Of a DNA stretch of 45,108 nt, positions 9,028 through 16,666 are shown in pieces; the stretch's first letter is position 1; each line of letters begins with the position of its first letter. The notes beneath the pieces are model-generated. The model made no database searches and was not told the DNA's origin. It was given only the letters and a program-made list of their open reading frames with translations. The stretch spans positions 1 through 45,108 of the forward strand of contig JAKLIW010000020.1 of NCBI GenBank assembly GCA_022709425.1, written 5' to 3'. The DNA comes from a bacterium (GTDB lineage Bacteria > UBP6 > UBA1177 > JAKLFG01). Position numbers and translations under genes: made by a program.

Positions 9028-9950
9028 CACTCGGCCGGTTTTTCGGCCTCGGCGGGCTTTTCTTCATCGGCCGGGGCCGGCTGGTCGGGCGGCACCCAAC
9101 CCTTCGGCGGAACTTGACACTGACCGTCGATGAATTTCATCCCTTTCGGACAGCAACGGCCTGAGCCGCCCTCTTCATATCCGGTGGGGCACATAACGGT
9201 ATCGACCTTGTCGGTGTAGCGCGAGCACTTCCCCTCCATGACGAAGTTGTAGCCCTCGTCACAGCAGAGATAATCGACCAGATGGGTTCCCGGCGCGCAA
9301 TTGTCGAACGCCCGGAACTCGACCTTCATGCAGGTGTCCTCGTCGGCGACGCGACCTTCAGGACACTGTCCGCTGGTATTGTATTCCGACGCGATATTGA
9401 ACTCGCCTACATAGATCGTGCCGTCGCTCATGTTGAGCGTCGCGGTGTAGAGATACTTGTTGTTGTTGAACTTGCGATCGATGATGACGACGAATTCATA
9501 ACTACCCGGCTTCAGGTCTATCTGCCGCTCGGTATTGAACGGCAACATCTCACTGACGACGAAATCGTTCCCTTCGCGGATGAAGATAGCGGTGTTGCCG
9601 CTCGTGTAGTTGTTCTTCAGGTGAAGCCGCGACTGCCCGGGCGCCACACGCAATTCCTTGTTCGGCGACTCCTTGAAGGTGTCGAGTCGATTCTTCGGCA
9701 GAGTGTCGTGCAACTTCTTGAACTGCGACTCTATCGCATCCTCCGCATCGTCGGGATACTGAGCCTTGAGATCGAACAACTTCGCGAGGAACGCGATATC
9801 TTTTCCCTTCGCCAGAGTGTCCTCGGCATAGAGCGCGATCTGCTTCTCGCCCTCCGACTTATCGCCCGACGCCGCCTGCTGGGAGGCGCACGCAACGACG
9901 ATGAACAATGCCGCGGCCGCGATAAAAGTAACCACTAAAAACGATCTCAT
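9027..9950 (-). CDS. Cysteine-rich lipoprotein of unknown function
   Basis: A 307-residue predicted lipoprotein: signal peptide with lipobox VVAC (cysteine at about residue 21), a helical N-terminal third, a beta-rich central domain (about 100-200) resembling a carbohydrate-binding or immunoglobulin-like fold, and a C-terminal domain with about a dozen cysteines (CPEG, CMKV, CAPG, CCDEG, CSRY, CPTGY, CCPKG, CQVP). It ends in a Pro/Glu/Ala-rich tail. The start at 9950 has a GGGAGAG site; an upstream in-frame ATG would only lengthen the signal peptide. It is first in the operon with the TonB-like protein, so an envelope role is likely. The name of the central fold is uncertain. Confidence 0.8.
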   Translation of the reverse strand: MRSFLVVTFIAAAALFIVVACASQQAASGDKSEGEKQIALYAEDTLAKGKDIAFLAKLFDLKAQYPDDAEDAIESQFKKLHDTLPKNRLDTFKESPNKELRVAPGQSRLHLKNNYTSGNTAIFIREGNDFVVSEMLPFNTERQIDLKPGSYEFVVIIDRKFNNNKYLYTATLNMSDGTIYVGEFNIASEYNTSGQCPEGRVADEDTCMKVEFRAFDNCAPGTHLVDYLCCDEGYNFVMEGKCSRYTDKVDTVMCPTGYEEGGSGRCCPKGMKFIDGQCQVPPKGWVPPDQPAPADEEKPAEAEKPAE

Positions 9951-9985
9951 GTTTCTCTCCCTTGAAAAGACACGTAAACACAAGC

Positions 9986-10014
9986 ATGCTACACGTCTAA
10001 GCCGCCAAAATCAA
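9986..10014 (-). promoter_or_regulatory. Promoter of the lipoprotein-tonB-queC operon
   Basis: On the minus strand TTGATT (10009-10014) and TAGCAT (9986-9991) are 17 bases apart, about 35 bases before the lipoprotein start. The rest of the intergenic region (to 10128) is AT-rich, with no other feature seen. Confidence 0.55.
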
Positions 10015-10128
10015 TATTATAATACATTTTTTTTCAACTATTGGCGCCTCTTGCGGGAGCTCGCTGTTTTAGGAGCGGGCCGGGATGAAAAATATTCTCT
10101 GGAAATCAGAGGGGTTGTAAAATTCCGA

Positions 10129-10156
10129 TTGACAGCGGCATTCAGCCGGTTACTAT
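10129..10156 (+). promoter_or_regulatory. Promoter of the sigma-region-4-like gene
   Basis: TTGACA (10129-10134), 16 bases, TACTAT (10151-10156). The start codon follows about 50 bases after the predicted transcript start. Confidence 0.6.
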
Positions 10157-10212
10157 CCGCACATGTTTCCGGGACTCACTTCTCTCCGGGCAAACAACAG
10201 GAGGTTCCGCCA

Positions 10213-10653
10213 ATGCTTGCTAAAGTGAGAAAGATGAAAAAGAAGGTGAAGCCTTATACCGAGGTGATCACCGACCAGCGCAGTGAACTCGAAAAGGACC
10301 CCATCATCAAGGAGCTCATCGACCTGACCAACTATCAGAAGCCGAAACAGCGCGCCGAATGTCTCAAGATGAAGCGCCCCTGTCTGTTCGTCTCCTGTAA
10401 GTACCACCTCTATCTTGATGTCAACCCCGACACCAAGTCGATCAAGTTCAACTTTCCCGGCAAAGAGGTCTGGGAACTGCGCGAGACCTGTTCGCTGGAT
10501 GTGGCCGACAAGGGCGGCGTCACCCTCGAAGAGGTCGGCGCCATCATGAACCTGACCCGCGAACGCATCCGTCAGGTCGAGATGCGGGCGCTTCAGAAAC
10601 TCAAGACCAACAGCGCCAAATACAACATCAAGAACCTTTTCTTCGCGAAGTGA
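10213..10653 (+). CDS. Sigma-factor region 4-like helix-turn-helix DNA-binding protein
   Basis: A 146-residue cytoplasmic protein. The first 55 residues are basic and without recognised motifs. Next comes [16 protein letters not shown], with two cysteines and a histidine, then a C-terminal helix-turn-helix [25 protein letters not shown] (about 105-130) that closely matches sigma-70 region 4, which reads the -35 element. Regions 2 and 3 are absent, so it cannot act as an ordinary sigma factor. Similar stand-alone proteins are known from deltaproteobacteria but have no settled role. The ATG at 10213 has a strong AGGAGG site; longer versions of the frame would begin upstream of the promoter. Confidence 0.85.
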   Translation: MLAKVRKMKKKVKPYTEVITDQRSELEKDPIIKELIDLTNYQKPKQRAECLKMKRPCLFVSCKYHLYLDVNPDTKSIKFNFPGKEVWELRETCSLDVADKGGVTLEEVGAIMNLTRERIRQVEMRALQKLKTNSAKYNIKNLFFAK

Positions 10654-10667
10654 TCCGCATCCTTTCA

Positions 10668-10696
10668 TTGACAAACCGCTCCCGCTTATATAGTAT
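10668..10696 (+). promoter_or_regulatory. Promoter of the PilZ gene
   Basis: TTGACA (10668-10673), 17 bases, TAGTAT (10691-10696). The leader is short, about 25 bases to the ATG at 10728. Confidence 0.6.
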
Positions 10697-10727
10697 CCAG
10701 CGTTATTTGTTTTTCATGAGTGGTGTG

Positions 10728-11114
10728 ATGGTCAAACGGATGCTCTCACGGGTCGACTTCGAGGTCGCCGCCCGGATCATACATAACGGCGCCGAGATAC
10801 CGTGCGAGGTGCGCAATCTGAGCCTCTCGGGCATTTACTTCGCGAAGGGTCCCGATCTGCCGATGAATACCGCGTTGGAGGTGCGGCTCGAACTCTCCTC
10901 CCAACACTCCGAAATGGGAGTAACGGTCAAGGGAACGGTGGTACGCAAGGATCCCGACGGCTTCGCGGTGCAGTTGCGCGATCTCGAACTCGACTCCTTT
11001 ATCTTTCTGCGCAACATCATGGTTTACAATAGCGGTAATTCAGATCTCATCGACAAAGAATACCGCGACTACCTGATCTGGAAATCGGACAAGAACGAAT
11101 ACATACCGACCTGA
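10728..11114 (+). CDS. PilZ-domain protein (c-di-GMP effector)
   Basis: A 128-residue single-domain cytoplasmic protein. It shows both PilZ binding elements: RMLSR (R4-xxx-R8) and NLSLSG (N30-x-S32-xx-G35), the RxxxR and D/NxSxxG motifs that hold cyclic di-GMP. It probably passes the second-messenger signal on to a partner. A 35-residue tail ending in KNEYIPT follows the domain. Start: ATG 10728 is preceded by GAGTGG; the in-frame ATG at 10716 is possible and adds four residues. Target unknown; no cyclic di-GMP enzyme is in the window. Confidence 0.85.
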   Translation: MVKRMLSRVDFEVAARIIHNGAEIPCEVRNLSLSGIYFAKGPDLPMNTALEVRLELSSQHSEMGVTVKGTVVRKDPDGFAVQLRDLELDSFIFLRNIMVYNSGNSDLIDKEYRDYLIWKSDKNEYIPT

Positions 11115-11120
11115 CCTTTT

Positions 11121-11148
11121 TTGCATTTCTTTTTGTCCCGAGTATGAT
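11121..11148 (+). promoter_or_regulatory. Promoter of the ATPase K subunit gene
   Basis: TTGCAT (11121-11126), 16 bases, TATGAT (11143-11148), about 45 bases before the start codon. Confidence 0.5.
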
Positions 11149-11200
11149 GGGCGCGGCTCTTTGGCTAACAGATGATCATACCTAATAAGGGAGGACCTTC

Positions 11201-11650
11201 ATGTTTTCCGATCTCGGTTCGTTCGGCCCCATTTTGTGTCTCGGCCTCGCCGCCTGCGGCTCGGCCATCGGCTGCGGCCTTGCCGGCATGACCTCGCACG
11301 GCATCATGTCCAAGACCGACGAAGGACACGGCCTGTTCGTCGCCCTTTCGGCGATGCCCGCGTCGCAGACCATCTACGGCTTCGTTCTGATGATCCTCAT
11401 GAGCGACAAGATAAATGCTCTCACCGAAGCGGGCAAGTCGACCGGGCCGCTGTTTGCCATCGGCGTCGCCTGCGGCGTGGCGCTCATGCTTTCGGCCATC
11501 TATCAGGGCAAAGCCTGCTCGTCGGCGATACTCGCGGTCGCCAAGAAGCCCTCCATCGCCGGCATGTCGTTCGCGTCGCCCGGCATCATCGAATCGTTCG
11601 CGATCTTCGCGATGGTCGGCGGCATCGTTCTTCTGCAGGGTCTCAAGTAA
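11201..11650 (+). CDS. atpK: V/A-type ATP synthase subunit K (proteolipid ring)
   Basis: A 149-residue, four-helix membrane protein made of two tandem hairpins, the form of the V/A-type ATPase rotor subunit that carries H+ or Na+. The second hairpin keeps the ion-binding glutamate (PGIIESFAIFAM, about residue 130). The first hairpin has serine or threonine there, as in other duplicated K subunits. It has a strong GGGAGGA site. It stands alone: none of the I, E, C, F, A, B or D subunits is in the window, whereas K usually lies beside I. The helicase frame begins directly after the TAA, in the same frame. Confidence 0.88.
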   Translation: MFSDLGSFGPILCLGLAACGSAIGCGLAGMTSHGIMSKTDEGHGLFVALSAMPASQTIYGFVLMILMSDKINALTEAGKSTGPLFAIGVACGVALMLSAIYQGKACSSAILAVAKKPSIAGMSFASPGIIESFAIFAMVGGIVLLQGLK

Positions 11651-11656
11651 GCAGCC

Positions 11657-13696
11657 ATCGCCACCTCCTTTGACATAGCGAAACTCCGCCTCTCCGAGGC
11701 TCAGCGCGAGGCGGTCACCACGACCGATGGACCGCTCCTCGTTTTCGCCGGTGCCGGCTCGGGCAAGACGCGCGTCATCACCTGCCGCATCGCCTACCTC
11801 ATCGGTCAGAAGAAGGTGCCGCCCGAAGAGATTCTCGCCGTCACCTTCACCAACAAGGCGGCCAAAGAGATGCGCGAACGGGCGGGCAGCCTCATCGACG
11901 ACCCGGCGACCGCCAAACGGGTCACCATCTGCACCTTCCACGCGCTCGGCCTCCAGATACTGAAACGGGAGCACAAAAAGATCGGCTACCCCGCCCACTT
12001 CGTCATCTATTCGCCTTACGAACAGGTTGAACTGATGAAAAAGGTGATGGCGGAGGAGCGCGTTTCGCGCGAACAGTATTCGGCCCACGCCCTCATCGGC
12101 ATCGTCTCGTCGCTCAAGAACGATCCGGCGCTGCTGGACGACAAAAGTTTCTTCCTCGGCGACATCCGCCGCACCGTCGCACGAAGGCTCTATGAACCGT
12201 ACCAGCGGACGCTCAAGGCAGCGGCGGCCATGGATTTCGACGACCTCATCATGAAGCCGCTCGAACTGCTCGACCGCGACGAGGAACTGCGGAAAAAATA
12301 CGCGACCCACTGGCGTTACCTCATGGTCGACGAATATCAGGACACCAACCGGGCGCAGTACCGGCTCATCCGCCGGCTCTCGTCGGTCCACGGCAATGTC
12401 TGCGCGGTGGGCGACGACGATCAGAGCATCTACAGCTGGCGCGGCGCGCGGGTCGAGAACATACTTGAATTCGCCGACGACTTCCCCGGCACCCGCATCG
12501 TCAAGATGGAGGAGAACTTCCGGTCGGTGAGCGAAATAGTCGCGACCGCCGGACGGCTCATCGGCTTTAACAAGACCCGGTCGCCCAAAACGGTCTTCGC
12601 CCGCAAGAAGGCCGACGGCTACACGCCGATAACGGTCGCCACCGCGCTCGACGAGATCGAGGAGGCGGAACAGGTGGCCGGTGAAATAGCAAAGCTCGTC
12701 GTCGCCGGGAAGAAATACACCGCCTGCGCCGTCATGGTGCGGACCAACGCCCAGACGCTCCCCTTCGAAAAGGCCTTCGCCCGCTCGCGCGTCCCCTACC
12801 GCGTCATCGGCGGCCAGAAGTTCTTCGAGAATAAGGAGATCAAGGATATCCTCGCCTACCTGCGGATACTCGTCAACCCCGACGACGAGATCAGCCTGCG
12901 CCGCATCATCAACTATCCCGCCCGCGGCATCGGCGCGGCGGCGGTCGAGAAACTGTTCGAGATCGCCACGGTCGAAAAATCGCCCGCGATCGGCGTCGCC
13001 CAGCGGGCCGCCGACTACACGATACTGACCCCGGCCCAGCAGAGCGCCATCGGCGCGTTCGGGGCGATGCACCGCGAACTCATCAGTAAACTCCGCGCGC
13101 TCGAACCGGCGCCGTTCGCCGAAGAGCTCATCCGTCTGACCGGCATCGAAGAAGCGGTCCTCAAAAGCGGCGAGAGCGACGAGGCGGCGGGGATACGACT
13201 CGAGAACATCCGCGAATTCGTGAGCGCCGTCAGTTACCACCGCGCCGAGAAGAAGAATCTCGGCCCGATGGAGTTCTGGATAGATTTCATCAATGCCGCG
13301 ACCCTCATCCAGTCGGCCGACGAGGACGAGAAAAAGGGGGGCGTCAGCATCATCACCGCCCACAGCGCCAAGGGACTCGAATTCGACGCCGTCTTCATCC
13401 CCGGTTTCTATCAGGGCGGGATGCCCAACCGGATGGCGCTCGACGAAGGGAATATCGAGGAGGAGCGGAGGCTCTGCTATGTCGCCTTCACTCGCGCCCG
13501 AGAACGGCTCCACCTCACCATCCCCCGCATGGTCAAGGTACGCGGCAAAAGCGAGATGACCGCCGCGTCGGTGTTCCTCGCCGAGGCGGGGCTGACCGAA
13601 GGGGTCCCCGGCGGCCTCACCGAGAAAGAAATGGCGCTCGACATGCTGAGTCGCATGCAGAATAAGATCAAGAAAAAAGATCCCGCGGAGAATTAA
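11657..13696 (+). CDS. pcrA: UvrD/PcrA-type superfamily 1 DNA helicase, start codon non-canonical
   Basis: About 679 residues with every SF1A helicase motif: Walker A GAGSGKT (about 32-38), TFTNKAAKEM, DEYQDT, GDDDQSIYSWRGA, ENFRS, TAHSAKGLEF and VAFTRAR. It unwinds 3'-5' in repair and replication. The length is slightly below the usual 700-750. The start is odd: the frame is open from the atpK TAA (11648-11650), but there is no ATG, GTG or TTG before Walker A. The first GTG (11816) would remove Walker A. Candidates are ATC at 11657 or ATA at 11675; 11657 is given here without proof. Probably co-transcribed with atpK. Convergent with hutH, 7 bases apart. Whether it is UvrD or PcrA by function is not settled. 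Confidence 0.85.
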   Translation: MATSFDIAKLRLSEAQREAVTTTDGPLLVFAGAGSGKTRVITCRIAYLIGQKKVPPEEILAVTFTNKAAKEMRERAGSLIDDPATAKRVTICTFHALGLQILKREHKKIGYPAHFVIYSPYEQVELMKKVMAEERVSREQYSAHALIGIVSSLKNDPALLDDKSFFLGDIRRTVARRLYEPYQRTLKAAAAMDFDDLIMKPLELLDRDEELRKKYATHWRYLMVDEYQDTNRAQYRLIRRLSSVHGNVCAVGDDDQSIYSWRGARVENILEFADDFPGTRIVKMEENFRSVSEIVATAGRLIGFNKTRSPKTVFARKKADGYTPITVATALDEIEEAEQVAGEIAKLVVAGKKYTACAVMVRTNAQTLPFEKAFARSRVPYRVIGGQKFFENKEIKDILAYLRILVNPDDEISLRRIINYPARGIGAAAVEKLFEIATVEKSPAIGVAQRAADYTILTPAQQSAIGAFGAMHRELISKLRALEPAPFAEELIRLTGIEEAVLKSGESDEAAGIRLENIREFVSAVSYHRAEKKNLGPMEFWIDFINAATLIQSADEDEKKGGVSIITAHSAKGLEFDAVFIPGFYQGGMPNRMALDEGNIEEERRLCYVAFTRARERLHLTIPRMVKVRGKSEMTAASVFLAEAGLTEGVPGGLTEKEMALDMLSRMQNKIKKKDPAEN

Positions 13697-13703
13697 CGGG
13701 GAA

Positions 13704-15236
13704 TTATTCGAGTCCGCCCACCACCTTCTCGGCGACGCGGACCAGTTCGCTTTCCATCGCCCGGACCTTCGCGAAGGCGGGATGGAGGAAGTAGTCGTGG
13801 TCCATGAACGGGACCTCGGCGCGCACCTTCTTGTGGACCGCCTGCAATGCCTTGCTGGTCTTGAGCGGCTTGCGGAATTCGAGCGCCTGACAGGCGGTGA
13901 GCACCTCAAGGGCCAGCACACAGGCGGTGTTCTCGGTCACCTGCGCGCACTTCCGCGCCGAAATGGTCCCCATGCTGACGTGGTCCTCTTTGCCGGCGGA
14001 GGTGGGGATGGAGTCGACCGACGCCGGGAACGAGAGTGACTTCGATTCGGAAACGAGGCTCGCCGCCGCCACCTGCACGATCATGAAGCCCGAATTGAGC
14101 CCTTTATTCTTTATCAGGAAAGCGGGCGCCTGCGAGAAGACCGGGTTGACGAGCTGTTCGATACGCCGCTCGGCGATGTTGCCCAGTTCGCTCACCGCCG
14201 CGGTGAGGTAGTCCATAACGAGCGCCACCGGCTCGCCGTGAAAGTTGCCCGCCGATATCGTCTCTTTCTCGTCGGGAAAGATGAGCGGATTGTCGGTCGA
14301 TGAATTTATCTCGGTCGTGATCACTTCGGAAGCGTGATTTAGCGCATCGCGGACCGCGCCGTGGACCTGCGGGGCGCAGCGGAGACTGTAGGCATCCTGT
14401 ACCTTGGTGCAACAGCGGTGCGAATCGCGTATCGATGAGTCGGCGATGAGTTTGCGGACATTGCGCGACACCTCGAACTGGCCGGGATGGGCGCGGACGC
14501 GGTTAACCTTGTCATCGAAGGGGCGGTCGGTCCCGAGCATCGCGTCGACGGTGAGCGCCAGCGCTATGTCGGCGAGTTTCACCAGGTCGTTCAGCCGGTG
14601 GATGGTGAGCGCGCCGACGGCGGTCATCACCTGTGTCCCGTTGATGAGGGCGAGCCCCTCCTTCGCCTTGAGCGCTATCGGCGCCACTTTCTTCTTTTTG
14701 AGCACCGTGGCGGTGTCGACCGGCTTACCGCCGTCGCCGAGGCAGTAGCCTTCGCCGCACAGGGCAAGGGCGAGGTGCGACAGCGGCGCGAGGTCGCCCG
14801 ACGCGCCGACCGATCCTTTCTGCGGGATGTAGGGGACCACATCCTTATTCAGGAACTCGACCAGATGTTCGAGCGTCGAGAGGCGGACGCCGGAGAAGCC
14901 TTTGGCGAGCACATTGGCGCGCAGCAGCATGATGGCGCGGACCGTCGCGCGGTCGAACGGGTCGCCGACGCCGATGGCGTGACTGCGGATGAGGTTTATC
15001 TGGAGGTCGTCGAGGTGGTCTTTGGGGATCGCCACTTCGCTGAGTATCCCGAAGCCGGTGTTGATGCCGTAGACCGGCCTATCCTGCGTCAGGAGTTTAT
15101 CGACGAAGCGGCGGCATTTCTCGACCTTTTTCACCGCCGCGGGGGCGATGCCGACGGGGCGGTCGCAGCAGGCGACCTCGTACACATCGCGGATGGTCAG
15201 CGTTTCGCCGTCAATGAGGAGCCGTTTGAGGGACAT
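13704..15236 (-). CDS. hutH: Histidine ammonia-lyase
   Basis: A 510-residue cytoplasmic enzyme that removes ammonia from L-histidine to give urocanate. The Ala-Ser-Gly triad that self-cyclises to the MIO cofactor is at 145-147 (GSVGASGDLAPLSH). YGINTGFG (56-63) and the substrate-selective Ser-His pair (S85-H86 in IRSHAIGVG) fit histidine rather than tyrosine or phenylalanine. Start ATG 15236 has GGAGG six bases before it; the in-frame ATG at 15248 lies upstream of that site. No hutU, hutI or hutG is nearby, so the rest of the histidine pathway, if present, lies elsewhere. Confidence 0.92.
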   Translation of the reverse strand: MSLKRLLIDGETLTIRDVYEVACCDRPVGIAPAAVKKVEKCRRFVDKLLTQDRPVYGINTGFGILSEVAIPKDHLDDLQINLIRSHAIGVGDPFDRATVRAIMLLRANVLAKGFSGVRLSTLEHLVEFLNKDVVPYIPQKGSVGASGDLAPLSHLALALCGEGYCLGDGGKPVDTATVLKKKKVAPIALKAKEGLALINGTQVMTAVGALTIHRLNDLVKLADIALALTVDAMLGTDRPFDDKVNRVRAHPGQFEVSRNVRKLIADSSIRDSHRCCTKVQDAYSLRCAPQVHGAVRDALNHASEVITTEINSSTDNPLIFPDEKETISAGNFHGEPVALVMDYLTAAVSELGNIAERRIEQLVNPVFSQAPAFLIKNKGLNSGFMIVQVAAASLVSESKSLSFPASVDSIPTSAGKEDHVSMGTISARKCAQVTENTACVLALEVLTACQALEFRKPLKTSKALQAVHKKVRAEVPFMDHDYFLHPAFAKVRAMESELVRVAEKVVGGLE

Positions 15237-15267
15237 GGATTCCTCCATTCTGATATCACCCGGCGTG

Positions 15268-15295
15268 AGTCTAGTGCCCTTCAAGGTAAAATCAA
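15268..15295 (-). promoter_or_regulatory. hutH promoter
   Basis: On the minus strand TTGATT (15290-15295), 16 bases, TAGACT (15268-15273), about 25 bases before the Shine-Dalgarno site. Confidence 0.5.
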
Positions 15296-15300
15296 GAAAT

Positions 15301-15342
15301 CAGAACAACGAGGTCTGTTCGGGTCATGCGATCAGGAGGAAA
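15301..15342 (+). repeat. Left 42-bp direct repeat flanking the ATPase cassette (rnhB 3'-end remnant)
   Basis: These 42 bases match 16668-16709 at 36 positions in the same orientation. The right copy is the last 13 codons and stop of rnhB. Read in the same frame, the left copy gives FLLIA-stop-PEQTSLF-stop against FRLTARPEQTTLF-stop, so it is a decayed copy of the rnhB end and codes for nothing itself. Confidence 0.8.
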
Positions 15343-15354
15343 GTCGCAAAGAGC

Positions 15355-15453
15355 AAAGTGCGGTTGTCTCTTTTTTCCAAAAAGAGGAAAGTGCACTTGA
15401 CTCTTTTGACAAGATATAGTAAAGTGCACTTGTCTGTTTGACTGGGAGGAACC
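15355..15453 (+). repeat. Three 33-bp-spaced direct repeats, two with the palindrome AAGTGCACTT
   Basis: AAAGTGC begins at 15355, 15388 and 15421, exactly 33 bases apart. Each is followed by a TTG(T/A)CT-like run. Copies 2 and 3 contain the perfect palindrome AAGTGCACTT (15389-15398 and 15422-15431); copy 1 is altered (AAGTGCGGTT). The spacing is close to three helical turns, so a bound protein would sit on the same face. They overlap the ATPase promoter and are probably operators. Confidence 0.7.
15392..15420 (+). promoter_or_regulatory. Probable ATPase promoter inside the repeats
   Basis: TATAGT (15415-15420) is a good -10 element. No good -35 lies at the normal distance: TGCACT (15392-15397) lies 17 bases upstream, and TTGACT (15397-15402) is only 12 bases away. 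The second palindrome covers the expected transcript start, and the first covers the -35 region, which fits repression. Confidence 0.4.
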
Positions 15454-15454
15454 C

Positions 15455-16663
15455 ATGTTGCAAGAGTTATTTTCCATTCACCAGCAGATCGTCGGCGCCA
15501 TGAAATCCGATAAGAAACGGTATCTTGCGCCGAAAATGAACTGGCGGGAACAGTGCATCTGCCTGCGCGGCCCACGCGGCACCGGCAAAACCACCCTTCT
15601 GCTCCAACATTATAAGGAAACCTACGGATCACCCGACCGCTGCCTTTACATCTCGGGCGACAACATCCATGTCGTTTCCAACGGCCTCTACCAGACGGTG
15701 CGCGACTACTTCACCTACGGCGGCGAGGCGGTCATCATCGACGAGATACACAAATATCCGAACTGGGCGCAGGAACTCAAGAACAGCATCGACACCTACA
15801 AGGACAAACACATCCTCGTGTCGGGCTCTTCCTCGCTCGATCTCACCAAGGCGGCGTACGACCTTTCGCGCCGCGTGGTCTATTACGATCTGCCCGGCCT
15901 GTCGTTCCGCGAATATCTCTTTTTCCGCTACGGATATGAATTCCCGGCCCGTTCTTTCGACGATATCGTGAGCGGCCACACCGCGATCGCCGCCGATATC
16001 GCCGGAAAAATGCCTGTACTCAAGCACTTCGACGAATACCTGCGGATCGGTTACTATCCTTATATATTAGAGGGCGCGGAGCAGTACGCGCAGAAGGTGA
16101 TGAGCACCGTCGAAAAGACGCTGTTCGAAGATATCGCGGTCACTGCCAACCTGACCCAGACGAAACTGCCCATCCTCAAGAAGATGCTCTGGCTCATCGC
16201 CACGAGCGATCCGTTCGTGCCGAACATAGCGGGGATGAGCCGCGATCTGGGGATATCGAAAGAGTATGTCTATACCTATCTCGAATATCTGGAGCGGGCG
16301 GGACTTATCGCCACCCTCCGGCTGGACGGCTCCGGCGCGGCGCTCGTGCGCAAGCCGGGCAAGGTCTATCTGGAGAACCCGAACCTGCTCTATGCCCTGA
16401 ACGGTTCCCTGCAAAAAGAGACGCTGGTCGGCGGCGTGCGCGAGACCTTCTTCGCGAACCAGTTGAAGAACGCCGGCGTCAAGGTCTCCCTGCACCCAAC
16501 GGCCGATTTTCTGGCAAACGGCCATTTCACGGTCGAGGTCGGCGGCCCGTCGAAAAAAGAGGATCAGATCAAAGGCATCGCCGACTCGTTCCGCGCGCTT
16601 GACGGCATCGATATCGGCGCGGGCGACAAGATACCGCTCTACCTTTTCGGGTTCCTGTACTGA
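15455..16663 (+). CDS. AAA_14 / DUF4143 family ATPase
   Basis: A 402-residue protein with Walker A GPRGTGKT (39-46), Walker B VIIDEIH (D96, E97), sensor-like LVSGSSSLDL (about 122-131), a winged-helix-like middle (about 240-290) and a C-terminal DUF4143 domain (ETFFANQL, then FTVEVGGPSKKEDQIKGI), which has a restriction-endonuclease-like core. This family is widespread and patchily distributed, with no established biological role. It has a good GGGAGGAA site. The gene is on the opposite strand to hutH, rnhB and hemW and sits between direct repeats, which suggests later insertion. Convergent with rnhB, 3 bases apart. Confidence 0.9.
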   Translation: MLQELFSIHQQIVGAMKSDKKRYLAPKMNWREQCICLRGPRGTGKTTLLLQHYKETYGSPDRCLYISGDNIHVVSNGLYQTVRDYFTYGGEAVIIDEIHKYPNWAQELKNSIDTYKDKHILVSGSSSLDLTKAAYDLSRRVVYYDLPGLSFREYLFFRYGYEFPARSFDDIVSGHTAIAADIAGKMPVLKHFDEYLRIGYYPYILEGAEQYAQKVMSTVEKTLFEDIAVTANLTQTKLPILKKMLWLIATSDPFVPNIAGMSRDLGISKEYVYTYLEYLERAGLIATLRLDGSGAALVRKPGKVYLENPNLLYALNGSLQKETLVGGVRETFFANQLKNAGVKVSLHPTADFLANGHFTVEVGGPSKKEDQIKGIADSFRALDGIDIGAGDKIPLYLFGFLY

Positions 16664-16666
16664 ATT

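Noticed and set aside
10085..10120. Possible 11-codon leader peptide before the sigma-like gene
   Set aside because: It lies upstream of the best promoter (10129-10156), so it would not be on the transcript, and it has no attenuator hairpin.
11816..13696. Helicase beginning at GTG 11816
   Set aside because: This start would remove the Walker A motif, which is intact in the same frame upstream at 11750-11770.
11165..13921. Long open frame (918 codons) on the minus strand across the helicase gene
   Set aside because: Shadow of the GC-rich helicase gene; low-complexity Arg/Asp/Gly/Glu-rich composition, no motif, and the plus-strand frame has all helicase motifs.
15301..15345. A small gene encoded by the left 42-bp repeat
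   Set aside because: The rnhB-frame reading has an internal stop, and no start codon or ribosome site is present; it is a remnant.
15355..15453. CRISPR-like spaced repeats
   Set aside because: Only three short units with degenerate remainder, lying on a promoter; no spacer pattern and no cas genes.
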